Of a stretch of 64,000 bases of DNA, positions 26,377 through 34,528 are shown piece after piece (the first letter of the stretch is position 1; every line of letters begins with the position of its first letter). The notes beneath the pieces were generated by a model that saw only the letters and a program-made list of their open reading frames with translations, had not been told where the DNA came from and did no database searches. Source of the stretch: Neotamlana sedimentorum. Lineage in GTDB: Bacteria; Bacteroidota; Bacteroidia; Flavobacteriales; Flavobacteriaceae. Location: positions 92,066-156,065 of the forward strand of contig NZ_JTDW01000003.1 of the NCBI RefSeq assembly GCF_000943565.1. Direction: 5' to 3'. The position numbers and the translations under genes are program-made.

Positions 26377-27594
26377 TTATTGCCGTCTGTTTGCTAAAAG
26401 TGGTGGTGGTTCGCCGTTAAACGGATTCCAACGGCTAATGCTTTTGGCATCCATTCCAGCAGCATTTATTACGGCTCTATCGCCATAACGTACACGCATT
26501 TTATCTATAGCTTCAATTAATCGCAGTTGTTTTTCGTTGTCTTCAAATAAATTAATTTGGTGTCCGCCTTCAACTAAATGACTAAATTTTACGCCTATTA
26601 GTCTTACCAGTAGTCGTCGGTTATAAAGTTTATTATACAAATCTAAAACCACAGGAATTATGGTGTGATCCATAGCGCTGTACGGAATACGTTGTTGTTG
26701 TGTATAAGTTTGAAAATCGGAATAACGAATTTTAAACGTTACGCAAGCGGTTAATTTATTACCACGCCGTAATTGATAGGCTAAATTTTCGGCCATAGCT
26801 ATAATAATGCCTTTTAGTTTAGCAACATCGGTAGTGTCTTTATTAAAAGTGCGTTCGGTTGAAATAGATTTACGTTCGTGATATTGTATTACAGGGCTAT
26901 TATCTATACCGTTGGCTTTTTTCCAAATACTTAATCCGTTTTTACCAAGTACACGATGCATGAGTTCCATAGGCATATCTTGTACTGTTTTTATGCGTTT
27001 TACACCTAAGTCGCACAAAGCTTTGTAAGTAACATTGCCCACCATAGGTATTTTTTTAACCGAAAGTGGTGCTAAAAAGGGTTTTTCGGTACCCGAAATA
27101 ATGCGTATTTCGTTATTTGGTTTGGCTTCCCCAGTTGCTATTTTCGATACGGTTTTGTTAATAGATAAGCCAAACGAAATAGGTAAACCGGTTTCTTTAA
27201 TAATACGTTGGCGTAATTCGGTAGCCAGTTTATGGCAACCAAAAAACTTATCCATTCCGGTTAAATCTATATAAAACTCATCGATTGATGTTTTTTCGTA
27301 TAGTGGTACAGTGTCTTTAATAACTTCGGTAACATTTTGCGAAAACTTGGTGTAAATTCCAGAGTTTCCTCTTAAAATTATGGCTTCGGGACATAACTGT
27401 TTTGCTAATCGCATGGGCATTGCAGAGTGTATGCCAAAACGCCGAGCTTCGTAACTGCATGAAGCTACAACACCTCTATCGGAAGTGCCACCAATAAGCA
27501 CGGGTTTATTGTTAAGACGACTGTCTAGCAACCGTTCGCAAGACACAAAAAAAGTGTCTAGATCCATATGAACTATAGAACGCTGAAAACTCAT
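26377..27594 (-). CDS. dinB: DNA polymerase IV (Y-family, DinB)
   Basis: This 405-aa translesion polymerase starts at the ATG at 27594 (MSFQRSIVHMDLDTFF), 13 bases after the dnaE2-like stop; a longer frame from 27660 would overlap that gene. The catalytic acids are intact: Asp11 in HMDLD and the SIDEFYID motif. The fingers region SYEARRFGIHSAMP and the little-finger domain are complete. Near the C terminus QINLF looks like a sliding-clamp binding peptide. Its place after dnaE2 and the S24 repressor suggests damage-induced mutagenesis. Confidence 0.95.
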   Translation of the reverse strand: MSFQRSIVHMDLDTFFVSCERLLDSRLNNKPVLIGGTSDRGVVASCSYEARRFGIHSAMPMRLAKQLCPEAIILRGNSGIYTKFSQNVTEVIKDTVPLYEKTSIDEFYIDLTGMDKFFGCHKLATELRQRIIKETGLPISFGLSINKTVSKIATGEAKPNNEIRIISGTEKPFLAPLSVKKIPMVGNVTYKALCDLGVKRIKTVQDMPMELMHRVLGKNGLSIWKKANGIDNSPVIQYHERKSISTERTFNKDTTDVAKLKGIIIAMAENLAYQLRRGNKLTACVTFKIRYSDFQTYTQQQRIPYSAMDHTIIPVVLDLYNKLYNRRLLVRLIGVKFSHLVEGGHQINLFEDNEKQLRLIEAIDKMRVRYGDRAVINAAGMDAKSISRWNPFNGEPPPLLANRRQ

Positions 27595-27607
27595 AAAAAC
27601 ACAAAAA

Positions 27608-30600
27608 TTAGATAGATTTTGGAGACATTGGCGATAGCTGATTCGCCTTATGGGTTGCAAAGCTTTTTTTATTCTGAAACGTTTTGTTTATCGAGTTTAC
27701 AGCGTAACGCGGATCTTCAATAATAGCCGAACGTTCCATAGCCGAAACCTCAATAGTTACACAGTCGAATTCTACCGTAATTTTTCCAGTAATACTGTAA
27801 ATACCTTTGCCTCGAAATGGGTGTTTTGAAGCTATAGGCGGAAAGTGAACCGTATCGATAAAATTACCATCATAATCTAAAAAGGTGCCAAAATGCATGG
27901 TTTTACCATTGGCTGTTCTGGTGTTTTTTACGGTAACCAAATAGCCTTCAATAGTTATTATTTTATTTTCAAGCCTTATTAAATGTGTGGCTCGTAAAGG
28001 GTTGTTTGTTGGGTTTTGTAGTAAATGAAACGGGTTGCATAACGGGAAACCAAGAAGTTCCATTTCATCGAAAGCATGTTCTAAACCCGAACTAGATAAT
28101 TGAGGTGTTTTATAGTTGATGCGTTGGGTTTTAAAAAGTGTTATAACGTGGTCTTTTATAACTGTTTTGCTTATTTTTAGGTGTGCTTCCCAGAGTAATT
28201 CTCGCTTGTTAATACCTGTAAATCTAAAAGCATTAATTTTTATTAATATTGAAATTTGCTCAATAGAAATAGGTACACGCTCAATAAAATGATCTAAACT
28301 TTTAAAAATTCCATTTTTTTGGCGTTCATCAATAATTCTAATACTAATTTTTTGTTCTAAAGCATGTAAAAACATAAACCCTAAAACAATAGTTTTCCCT
28401 TTAATTATGGTTTGGTTAAAACTTTGGTTTATGCAAGGTGCTTCAATAATACCTTGATGCATTCTGGCTTCGTGTACATACAATTCGGTACTATAAAATC
28501 CGCCAAAATTATTAATAGTCGCTACCATGTATTCCAATGGGAAATAAGCTTTTAAAAATAAACTTTGATAACTTTCTACAGCATACGAAGCCGAGTGTCC
28601 TTTGGCAAAGGCATAACCTGCAAAACTTTCTATTTGGCGCCAAATATCTTGTGTGGTAGCTTCGGCTTCACCTTTTTGTTTACAGTTATTAAAAAACAGT
28701 TGTTTAACTTGTAAAAACTCTTCGCGAGACCTAAATTTTCCCGACATACCACGTCGTAACTTATCGGCTTCACCTAAAGTTAATCCGCCATAAATATGGG
28801 CTACTTTAATTACATCTTCTTGGTAAACCATAACGCCGTAAGTTTCGGGCATTATTTTAAGCAAAACAGGATGTGCTTTTTTAATGCGCTCGGGGTAGCG
28901 GTAGCGTAAAATATACTCGCGCATCATACCAGATTTTGCTACTCCAGGACGAATTATAGAACTAGCGGCTACCAAGCCCAAATAATTATCGACCTGCAGT
29001 TTTTTAAGCAGCATGCGCATGGCGGGAGATTCTACGTAAAAACAACCAATAGCTTTAGCATTTTTTAGTAAATATTTAATGCGCTTGTCTTGTTTAAAAC
29101 GTTTAATGTCATGAATATCTATAGGTGCTTTTTCTGGGTGATTGTATTTAACTATTTGTACGGCATCTTTAATTTTTCCTAAACCACGCTGACTTAAAAT
29201 ATCGAATTTATACAAGCCAATATCTTCGGCTACAACCATATCGAAATGCGTAGTAGCGTAACCTTTTGGTGGCAAAAAGGTGGCGGTGTAGTAATGTATA
29301 GGCTTTTCTGAAATAATAATACCGCTAGCGTGAATACCTAAATAGTTGGGAAAGCCTTGAATGTATTCGCTGTATTTTATAACCAATTGCGAGAGTTTAT
29401 CTAGGTTTTGTATTTGGTATTTGCCACGTGTAAGTTTGTCTATTTCGGTTTTAGGTAAGCCAAAAACTTTACCTAATTCGCGTACGGCAGCTTTAAACTT
29501 AAAAGTGTTATAAACGGTTATTAGCGCCGTGTTTTTAAAGGTTTTAAATATAAAATTGGTAACATCGTCGCGATCGGTCCACGAAAAATCAATGTCGAAA
29601 TCGGGTGGGTTTTTACGATATAAATTTATAAAGCGCTCGAAATACAAATCGAGTTCTACGGGGTCTACATCGGTAATTCTAAGTAAATAAGCAACAATAC
29701 TATTGGCGCCACTACCACGACCAACGTGGTAATACCCTTTGCTGCGGGCATATTCTAAAATGCGCCAGTTAATAAGAAAGTACGATACAAAACCTTTCTC
29801 TTTTATAATATTAAGCTCCTTTTTTATACGTTCCCGAATAATAGTGGTAGAAGGAGTATAGCGGTAAGGCAAGCCTTCATAAGTTAGTTTTTTTAGCAAT
29901 TCGAAATCGGATGCTTCAGTTTTAGTGTAAGATTTTTGATTGTTTGGTGTTTCTTGAGAAAAATTGAATTCAATTTGGCAACCTTCTAAAACCGACTTGG
30001 TGTTTTTTATAAGTTGTGGGAATTCGTTATAAGTATCGCATAAATCATTATAAGGCAACATTATATCATTAGGTTGGCCTTCTTCGTTTTTCGAAAGTTT
30101 GCTTAATAGTGTATTATTATCGATAGCGCGTAATAAACGATGTGTGTTAAAGCCTTTTTTGTTTTGAAAAGAGACTGTTTTTAAAATAACTAGTTTGTGT
30201 TGTAGTTTATTCCATTTCGAGAATTTAAGCGCGTTGAGGTCTTGAGGCTTTATACCTAAAAATTCGTTATGCTTTAAATTGTAATTTACACCGTTTTTAT
30301 ACGGATAAATAACAAAAGTGTCGTTTAACTCTGGTGCGGTTTCGGGAATTTTTAAGGTGTCGTCGTGCAAAAATGTAGAGAGGTAGCTATTTATGTTTTT
30401 AAAACCATTGTTGTTTTTTGCTAATAATACAAATTGCTGTTGTGCGCCGTTTCTAAAATCGACACCAAGTACGGGTTTTATGTTGTGTTTTTCCGAAAGG
30501 CGAACAAAATCTAAACTTGCCGAGGTGTTATTTATATCGGTTAACGCCAAGGTATTAATGCCATTGGCAGAAGCTATGGCTAATAATTGCTTGGGAGCAA

Positions 30601-30646
30601 TGGTGCCATAACGTAAGCTGTAATATGAATGACAATTTAAATACAT
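27608..30646 (-). CDS. dnaE2: Error-prone DNA polymerase III alpha subunit (DnaE2/ImuC-like)
   Basis: This 1012-aa C-family polymerase starts at the ATG at 30646 (MYLNCHSYYSLRYGT). It is far shorter than the replicative DnaE of Bacteroidota (over 1400 aa) and matches the DnaE2 length. The palm is intact: GRGSGANSIVAYLL, then PPDFDIDF with the catalytic aspartates, then YQEDVIKVA and AKGHSASYA. The N-terminal PHP domain has lost metal ligands (NCH instead of HxH, TDI instead of TDH), so no PHP exonuclease is expected. A C-terminal OB-fold follows. It is probably co-transcribed with dinB and divergent from an S24 repressor. Confidence 0.9.
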   Translation of the reverse strand: MYLNCHSYYSLRYGTIAPKQLLAIASANGINTLALTDINNTSASLDFVRLSEKHNIKPVLGVDFRNGAQQQFVLLAKNNNGFKNINSYLSTFLHDDTLKIPETAPELNDTFVIYPYKNGVNYNLKHNEFLGIKPQDLNALKFSKWNKLQHKLVILKTVSFQNKKGFNTHRLLRAIDNNTLLSKLSKNEEGQPNDIMLPYNDLCDTYNEFPQLIKNTKSVLEGCQIEFNFSQETPNNQKSYTKTEASDFELLKKLTYEGLPYRYTPSTTIIRERIKKELNIIKEKGFVSYFLINWRILEYARSKGYYHVGRGSGANSIVAYLLRITDVDPVELDLYFERFINLYRKNPPDFDIDFSWTDRDDVTNFIFKTFKNTALITVYNTFKFKAAVRELGKVFGLPKTEIDKLTRGKYQIQNLDKLSQLVIKYSEYIQGFPNYLGIHASGIIISEKPIHYYTATFLPPKGYATTHFDMVVAEDIGLYKFDILSQRGLGKIKDAVQIVKYNHPEKAPIDIHDIKRFKQDKRIKYLLKNAKAIGCFYVESPAMRMLLKKLQVDNYLGLVAASSIIRPGVAKSGMMREYILRYRYPERIKKAHPVLLKIMPETYGVMVYQEDVIKVAHIYGGLTLGEADKLRRGMSGKFRSREEFLQVKQLFFNNCKQKGEAEATTQDIWRQIESFAGYAFAKGHSASYAVESYQSLFLKAYFPLEYMVATINNFGGFYSTELYVHEARMHQGIIEAPCINQSFNQTIIKGKTIVLGFMFLHALEQKISIRIIDERQKNGIFKSLDHFIERVPISIEQISILIKINAFRFTGINKRELLWEAHLKISKTVIKDHVITLFKTQRINYKTPQLSSSGLEHAFDEMELLGFPLCNPFHLLQNPTNNPLRATHLIRLENKIITIEGYLVTVKNTRTANGKTMHFGTFLDYDGNFIDTVHFPPIASKHPFRGKGIYSITGKITVEFDCVTIEVSAMERSAIIEDPRYAVNSINKTFQNKKSFATHKANQLSPMSPKSI

Positions 30647-30663
30647 AGGATTAACAAAATTAG

Positions 30664-30701
30664 CTACTATTTGTAGTTTTTGTTGCTTATATTTGTAGCA
30701 A
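30664..30701. promoter_or_regulatory. Candidate operator between dnaE2 and the S24 repressor gene
   Basis: Two inverted repeats, CTAC-N5-GTAG (30664-30676) and TTGCT-N9-AGCAA (30683-30701), fill the short gap between the divergent starts. The second covers TATATTTG (30688-30695), a match to the -7 promoter box for the repressor gene. TAATTTTG on the minus strand (30662-30655) could serve dnaE2. Confidence 0.45.
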
Positions 30702-30724
30702 ATAATGTTAAAGTTTATTTTAAG

Positions 30725-31489
30725 ATGAAGCATATTCAGTTTAACATAAAGCATCTTCGTGGGCTTAAAAAGTTTTCGCAAGAACGTTTTGCAGAAGAAT
30801 TAAAATGGACTCGTTCCATGGTGGGTTCGTACGAAGAAGGCCGTTCGGAACCTCCAATACATCGTTTAATAGAGCTTTCTAACTATTTCGATATTCCTAT
30901 AGATATTTTAGTGAAAAACGATTTGCGTGCCGCTAAAGACACCTCGTTTATAGAAGTAGGGAATAAACGCGTATTGTTTCCTATTACAGTAAGCGAAGCC
31001 AACGAAGATTTAATAGAAATTGTACCAGCAAAAGCCTCAGCGGGTTATTTACAGGGTTATGCCGACCCTGAGTATATAGAGCAACTTCAAAAAATAAAAT
31101 TACCATTTTTACCCACCGGAACACATCGCGCATTTCCAATTAGTGGCGATTCTATGTTGCCTGTAAAAAACGGCTCGTTTGTAGTTGCTAAATTTTTAGA
31201 TGATATAAACGATGTAAAAAACGGCCGAACCTATATTGTTTTAACTAAAAATGATGGTTTGGTGTATAAACGCGTTTACAATACTATAAAAGAAAAAGGA
31301 AGTTTAGAGCTGCATTCCGATAACAAAACCTACCAACCTTACGAAGTAAAAACTGAAGATGTTATAGAACTTTGGGAGTTTACTTGCTGTATTAACACTC
31401 AAGAGTACGATAAAGACGAGTTAAAGTTAAGCAGTATAATGAATATGTTTCAAGAACTAAAAGTAGAGTTAGAGTCTATTAAAAAATAA
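30725..31489 (+). CDS. LexA/CI-like S24 peptidase transcription regulator (XRE HTH)
   Basis: This 254-aa repressor has an XRE-type HTH (residues about 8-62, LKWTRSMVGSYEEGRSEPP) and a C-terminal S24 self-cleavage domain. The catalytic pair is Ser143 (SGDSM) and Lys182 (YKRV), and an Ala106-Gly107 bond (ASAGY) is the expected cleavage site. It starts at the ATG at 30725; an upstream TTG-extended form to 30680 would run through the operator region. It probably represses dnaE2-dinB until RecA filaments trigger its cleavage, taking the place of LexA for this cassette. Confidence 0.9.
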   Translation: MKHIQFNIKHLRGLKKFSQERFAEELKWTRSMVGSYEEGRSEPPIHRLIELSNYFDIPIDILVKNDLRAAKDTSFIEVGNKRVLFPITVSEANEDLIEIVPAKASAGYLQGYADPEYIEQLQKIKLPFLPTGTHRAFPISGDSMLPVKNGSFVVAKFLDDINDVKNGRTYIVLTKNDGLVYKRVYNTIKEKGSLELHSDNKTYQPYEVKTEDVIELWEFTCCINTQEYDKDELKLSSIMNMFQELKVELESIKK

Positions 31490-31644
31490 AGAAAACAGTT
31501 TGTAATGTTACTTGTAAATTAACGAATATTTGTGTTTGTAATAGGTTTGTTTCCTAAGTATTAAATAACTGTTAGTATTTGCTTTATGTCTGTTTTGTAC
31601 GAATAAGAATTAATAACTTGGTGTATTAATCGAGTTATTTTCGT

Positions 31645-32703
31645 ATGAAAATTTTAGTAACAGGAGCTGCGGGATTTATTGGCTTTCATGTGGTTTCAAA
31701 ACTGTTAAAAGCAGGTCATTTTGTAGTTGGTTTCGATAATTTAAACAAATATTACAGTGCACAACTTAAATACGACCGTTTAGCACAAACTGGAATTTTA
31801 AAACATAAGGTTTTAAATAATGTTGAGGTTCAGTCCGAAACGCATTCTAATTACTTTTTTATTAAAATGGATTTATGTCAAAAGGAAGCTGTTATGCAAC
31901 TTTTTGAAACTCATAAATTCGATATTGTTATTCATCTGGCAGCTCAAGCGGGTGTTCGTTATAGCATACAAAACCCCGAAATATATTTAAAAAGTAATGT
32001 TGACGGATTTTTAAATATTCTTGAAGCTTGCAGGCAAAACCCTGTAAAACATCTAGTATATGCTTCAAGCTCTTCCGTTTATGGTAATCATAAAAAAGTG
32101 CCATTTTCTGTAAAACATAAAGTAGATACACCTATAAGTTTATATGCTGCAACCAAAAAAAGCAATGAACTTATGGCGCATACATACAGTCATTTATTCA
32201 AAATACCAACTACAGGGTTACGTTTTTTTACGGTTTATGGGCCTTGGGGTAGGCCAGATATGGCACCGTCACTTTTTACCGATGCCATTATAAATAACAA
32301 ACCCATTAAAATTTTTAATAACGGTAAAATGAAACGCGATTTTACTTATGTAGATGATATTGTAAAAGGCATTATAGGAATAAGCAAACATCCGCCAGTT
32401 GTAAAAAATAAAAAACCACCCTATGTGTTACACAATGTTGGAAATAGCAAGCCAATTAAACTTATGGCATTTATAAAAGCCTTAGAAAATAATTTAAATA
32501 TAAAAGCCAAGAAAATGTTTTTGCCTATGCAACCTGGCGATGTTAAACGAACATTTGCGAATGTAACCAGCTTAAAAAAAGCAATTGGTTATAAACCAAC
32601 AACGAGTTTAAACGATGGTGTTAAGGCATTTGTAGATTGGTATGTCGATTATTTTGCTGAAAAAAACACCAAAAATTTAGAAAAAGAAATTCAAGAAAAT
32701 TAA
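31645..32703 (+). CDS. NAD-dependent epimerase, UDP-glucuronate 4-epimerase-like
   Basis: This 352-aa short-chain dehydrogenase-type epimerase has the Rossmann motif GAAGFIGFHV, the catalytic SSSVYG serine-region and YAATK (Tyr-x3-Lys), and GLRFFTVYGPWGRPDMA, which is typical of the UDP-glucuronate to UDP-galacturonate 4-epimerase branch. It is cytoplasmic. The GT2 gene follows after 9 bases, so the product may feed that transferase. UDP-glucose 4-epimerase activity is a less likely alternative. Confidence 0.88.
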   Translation: MKILVTGAAGFIGFHVVSKLLKAGHFVVGFDNLNKYYSAQLKYDRLAQTGILKHKVLNNVEVQSETHSNYFFIKMDLCQKEAVMQLFETHKFDIVIHLAAQAGVRYSIQNPEIYLKSNVDGFLNILEACRQNPVKHLVYASSSSVYGNHKKVPFSVKHKVDTPISLYAATKKSNELMAHTYSHLFKIPTTGLRFFTVYGPWGRPDMAPSLFTDAIINNKPIKIFNNGKMKRDFTYVDDIVKGIIGISKHPPVVKNKKPPYVLHNVGNSKPIKLMAFIKALENNLNIKAKKMFLPMQPGDVKRTFANVTSLKKAIGYKPTTSLNDGVKAFVDWYVDYFAEKNTKNLEKEIQEN

Positions 32704-32712
32704 AAATTTACA

Positions 32713-33687
32713 ATGAGCTCTAATACATATATATCTGTAGTAATACCTGTTTATAATGAAGAAGGTAACGTTGGGTTATTAACAAAATCTATTGAAGATG
32801 CTTTAAAATTGTATAAATATGAAATTATTTATGTTGATGATTTTTCAACAGATAAAACCAGACAAGAAATAAAAGATCTTGAGAACCCTAATGTGATACT
32901 TATTGAGCTTAAACGAAATTACGGACAAAGTTCTGCACTTGCTGCTGGTATAGAGTTTGCTCGTGGAAATTTTGTGGTTACTATGGATGGCGATATGCAA
33001 AACGACCCATCCGATATTCCAAACATGCTAGAGCTGGCTATTGCCGAAGATTGGGATTTGGTAACAGGAATTCGCGCTAAGAGAAAAGATAATATTATAA
33101 AAACTTTTCCGTCGAAAATAGCTAATTTTATAATTCGAAAAGCAACAAAACTTCATATTTCAGATGCTGGTTGTGCTTTAAAGGTAATGACTAGCGAAAC
33201 GGCAAAAAATATTCCACTTTACGGCGAGTTACACCGTTTTATTGCGTTAAATGCTCATATTGATGGTGCCAGAATAACCGAAATACCAGTAAAACATCAT
33301 CCGCGTAAGCATGGTGTTTCAAAATACGGTTTAGGAAGAACATTTAAGGTAATGAATGATTTGTTACTTATATTATTTCAGCGTAAATACCTTCAAAAAC
33401 CCTTGTATTTATTTGGTAATATGGGAATGGTATTTTTTGGATTAGGCATGCTAATTAATTTATATTTATTATACATTAAATTTTTAGGTTCCGAAATTGG
33501 TACAAGACCTTTGTTATTACTAGGAATTTTATTAATTTTGGTTGGTATTCAGTTGTTTACGATTGGAATTGTTGCCGATTTACTGATGCGTACCTACTAC
33601 GAGTCCCAAAACAAAACACCTTATAACGTTAAAAAAATCACGAGTTTTGGAACAACGGACAAAAAAACAGCTTTACACGTATCTTAA
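32713..33687 (+). CDS. GT2 polyprenyl-phosphate glycosyltransferase (GtrB/ArnC-like)
   Basis: This 324-aa enzyme has a GT-A domain (VVIPVYNEEGNVG, YVDDFSTD, MDGDMQNDP as the DxD region) and two C-terminal membrane helices (about 235-255 and 268-290). Such enzymes move a sugar from a nucleotide donor to a polyprenyl phosphate on the cytoplasmic face. With an epimerase upstream and an ArnT-like enzyme downstream, it may make polyprenyl-phosphate-linked galacturonate. Its end overlaps the next gene by 41 bases. Confidence 0.9.
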   Translation: MSSNTYISVVIPVYNEEGNVGLLTKSIEDALKLYKYEIIYVDDFSTDKTRQEIKDLENPNVILIELKRNYGQSSALAAGIEFARGNFVVTMDGDMQNDPSDIPNMLELAIAEDWDLVTGIRAKRKDNIIKTFPSKIANFIIRKATKLHISDAGCALKVMTSETAKNIPLYGELHRFIALNAHIDGARITEIPVKHHPRKHGVSKYGLGRTFKVMNDLLLILFQRKYLQKPLYLFGNMGMVFFGLGMLINLYLLYIKFLGSEIGTRPLLLLGILLILVGIQLFTIGIVADLLMRTYYESQNKTPYNVKKITSFGTTDKKTALHVS

Positions 33688-34528
33688 AATAATAGTAACC
33701 GGAGTTTTATTAACTTTTGTTATTAAAAGTATCTCATTTGCTCAAGTTTTAAATGCTTTAACCAGGGTAAATCCTAAATTTTTTGCTGTAGCACTACTTT
33801 GTTTCGTGTTGTCTCAAATTATTTCGGCAAGACGGCTTTTTGTTTTGTTTAGAAGTCAAGATTTTGGAATCTCCAGAATTAGCAATTACAAATTATACCT
33901 ACTTGGTATGTTTTACAATTTTTTTATTCCTGGAGGTGTTGGTGGCGATGCTTACAAAGTTTTTATTTTAAATAAAACGTTTAAATGGCCAATAAAAAAG
34001 CTTAGTGCTGTTATTTTTATCGATAGGTTTTATGGGTTTGTAGCAATAAGTTTTATAGTTGTTCTATTAGAGTTTTTTGTGCCTTATTTTAGAGAAGAAA
34101 ACTTACTTGGAATTTTAGGCTTAGCCTTTTTAGGAGGCATAATTTTAACCTACTACATTATAAAAAAATGGTTTAAGTCGTTTTTAAGTGTCTCTATAGT
34201 CGCTATTGCTTTGTCTTTAGTTATTCAAATTTTACAGTGTGTTGCTGTGCTGTTTATATTATTAAGCATCTCGGTGCAGCCTAGCGAATTTGTAATTTAC
34301 ATATTAGTATTTTTAGTATCGTCTGTACTTTCTATATTTTCTTTTTCTGGAATTGGAGTTCGAGAAATGATATTTTTGCAAGCCTCGACAATATTCTTGT
34401 TCGATGATACCAAAGCCGTAGCAGTTGGATTATTGTTTTCTATAATTACAGCGTTTATTGCTTTATTCGGTATTGTATATCATTTTAAAAGCCAAAAAAG
34501 ACCTTATTTAAAACAGCGTATCTGTTAA
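33647..34528 (+). CDS. UPF0104 / lysylphosphatidylglycerol synthase TM-like membrane protein
   Basis: This 293-aa protein has about seven to eight membrane helices and the family signature FFIPGGVGGDAYKVFIL with a later FSFSGIGVREMIFL. The family includes the flippase part of MprF, and relatives often accompany glycolipid synthesis. No ATG is available before the first helix; a TTG at 33647 inside the GT2 gene is the likely start. It may help flip the polyprenyl-linked sugar. Its stop codon shares TTAA with the stop of the convergent GT39 gene. Confidence 0.8.
   Translation: MEQRTKKQLYTYLKIIVTGVLLTFVIKSISFAQVLNALTRVNPKFFAVALLCFVLSQIISARRLFVLFRSQDFGISRISNYKLYLLGMFYNFFIPGGVGGDAYKVFILNKTFKWPIKKLSAVIFIDRFYGFVAISFIVVLLEFFVPYFREENLLGILGLAFLGGIILTYYIIKKWFKSFLSVSIVAIALSLVIQILQCVAVLFILLSISVQPSEFVIYILVFLVSSVLSIFSFSGIGVREMIFLQASTIFLFDDTKAVAVGLLFSIITAFIALFGIVYHFKSQKRPYLKQRIC

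Noticed and set aside
27595..27660. Longer N terminus for DinB
   Set aside because: It would overlap the dnaE2-like gene end and add residues not found before the conserved SIVHMDLD start.
30680..30724. Upstream TTG start for the S24 repressor
   Set aside because: It lies in the inverted repeats and promoter box; the ATG at 30725 begins right before the HTH domain.
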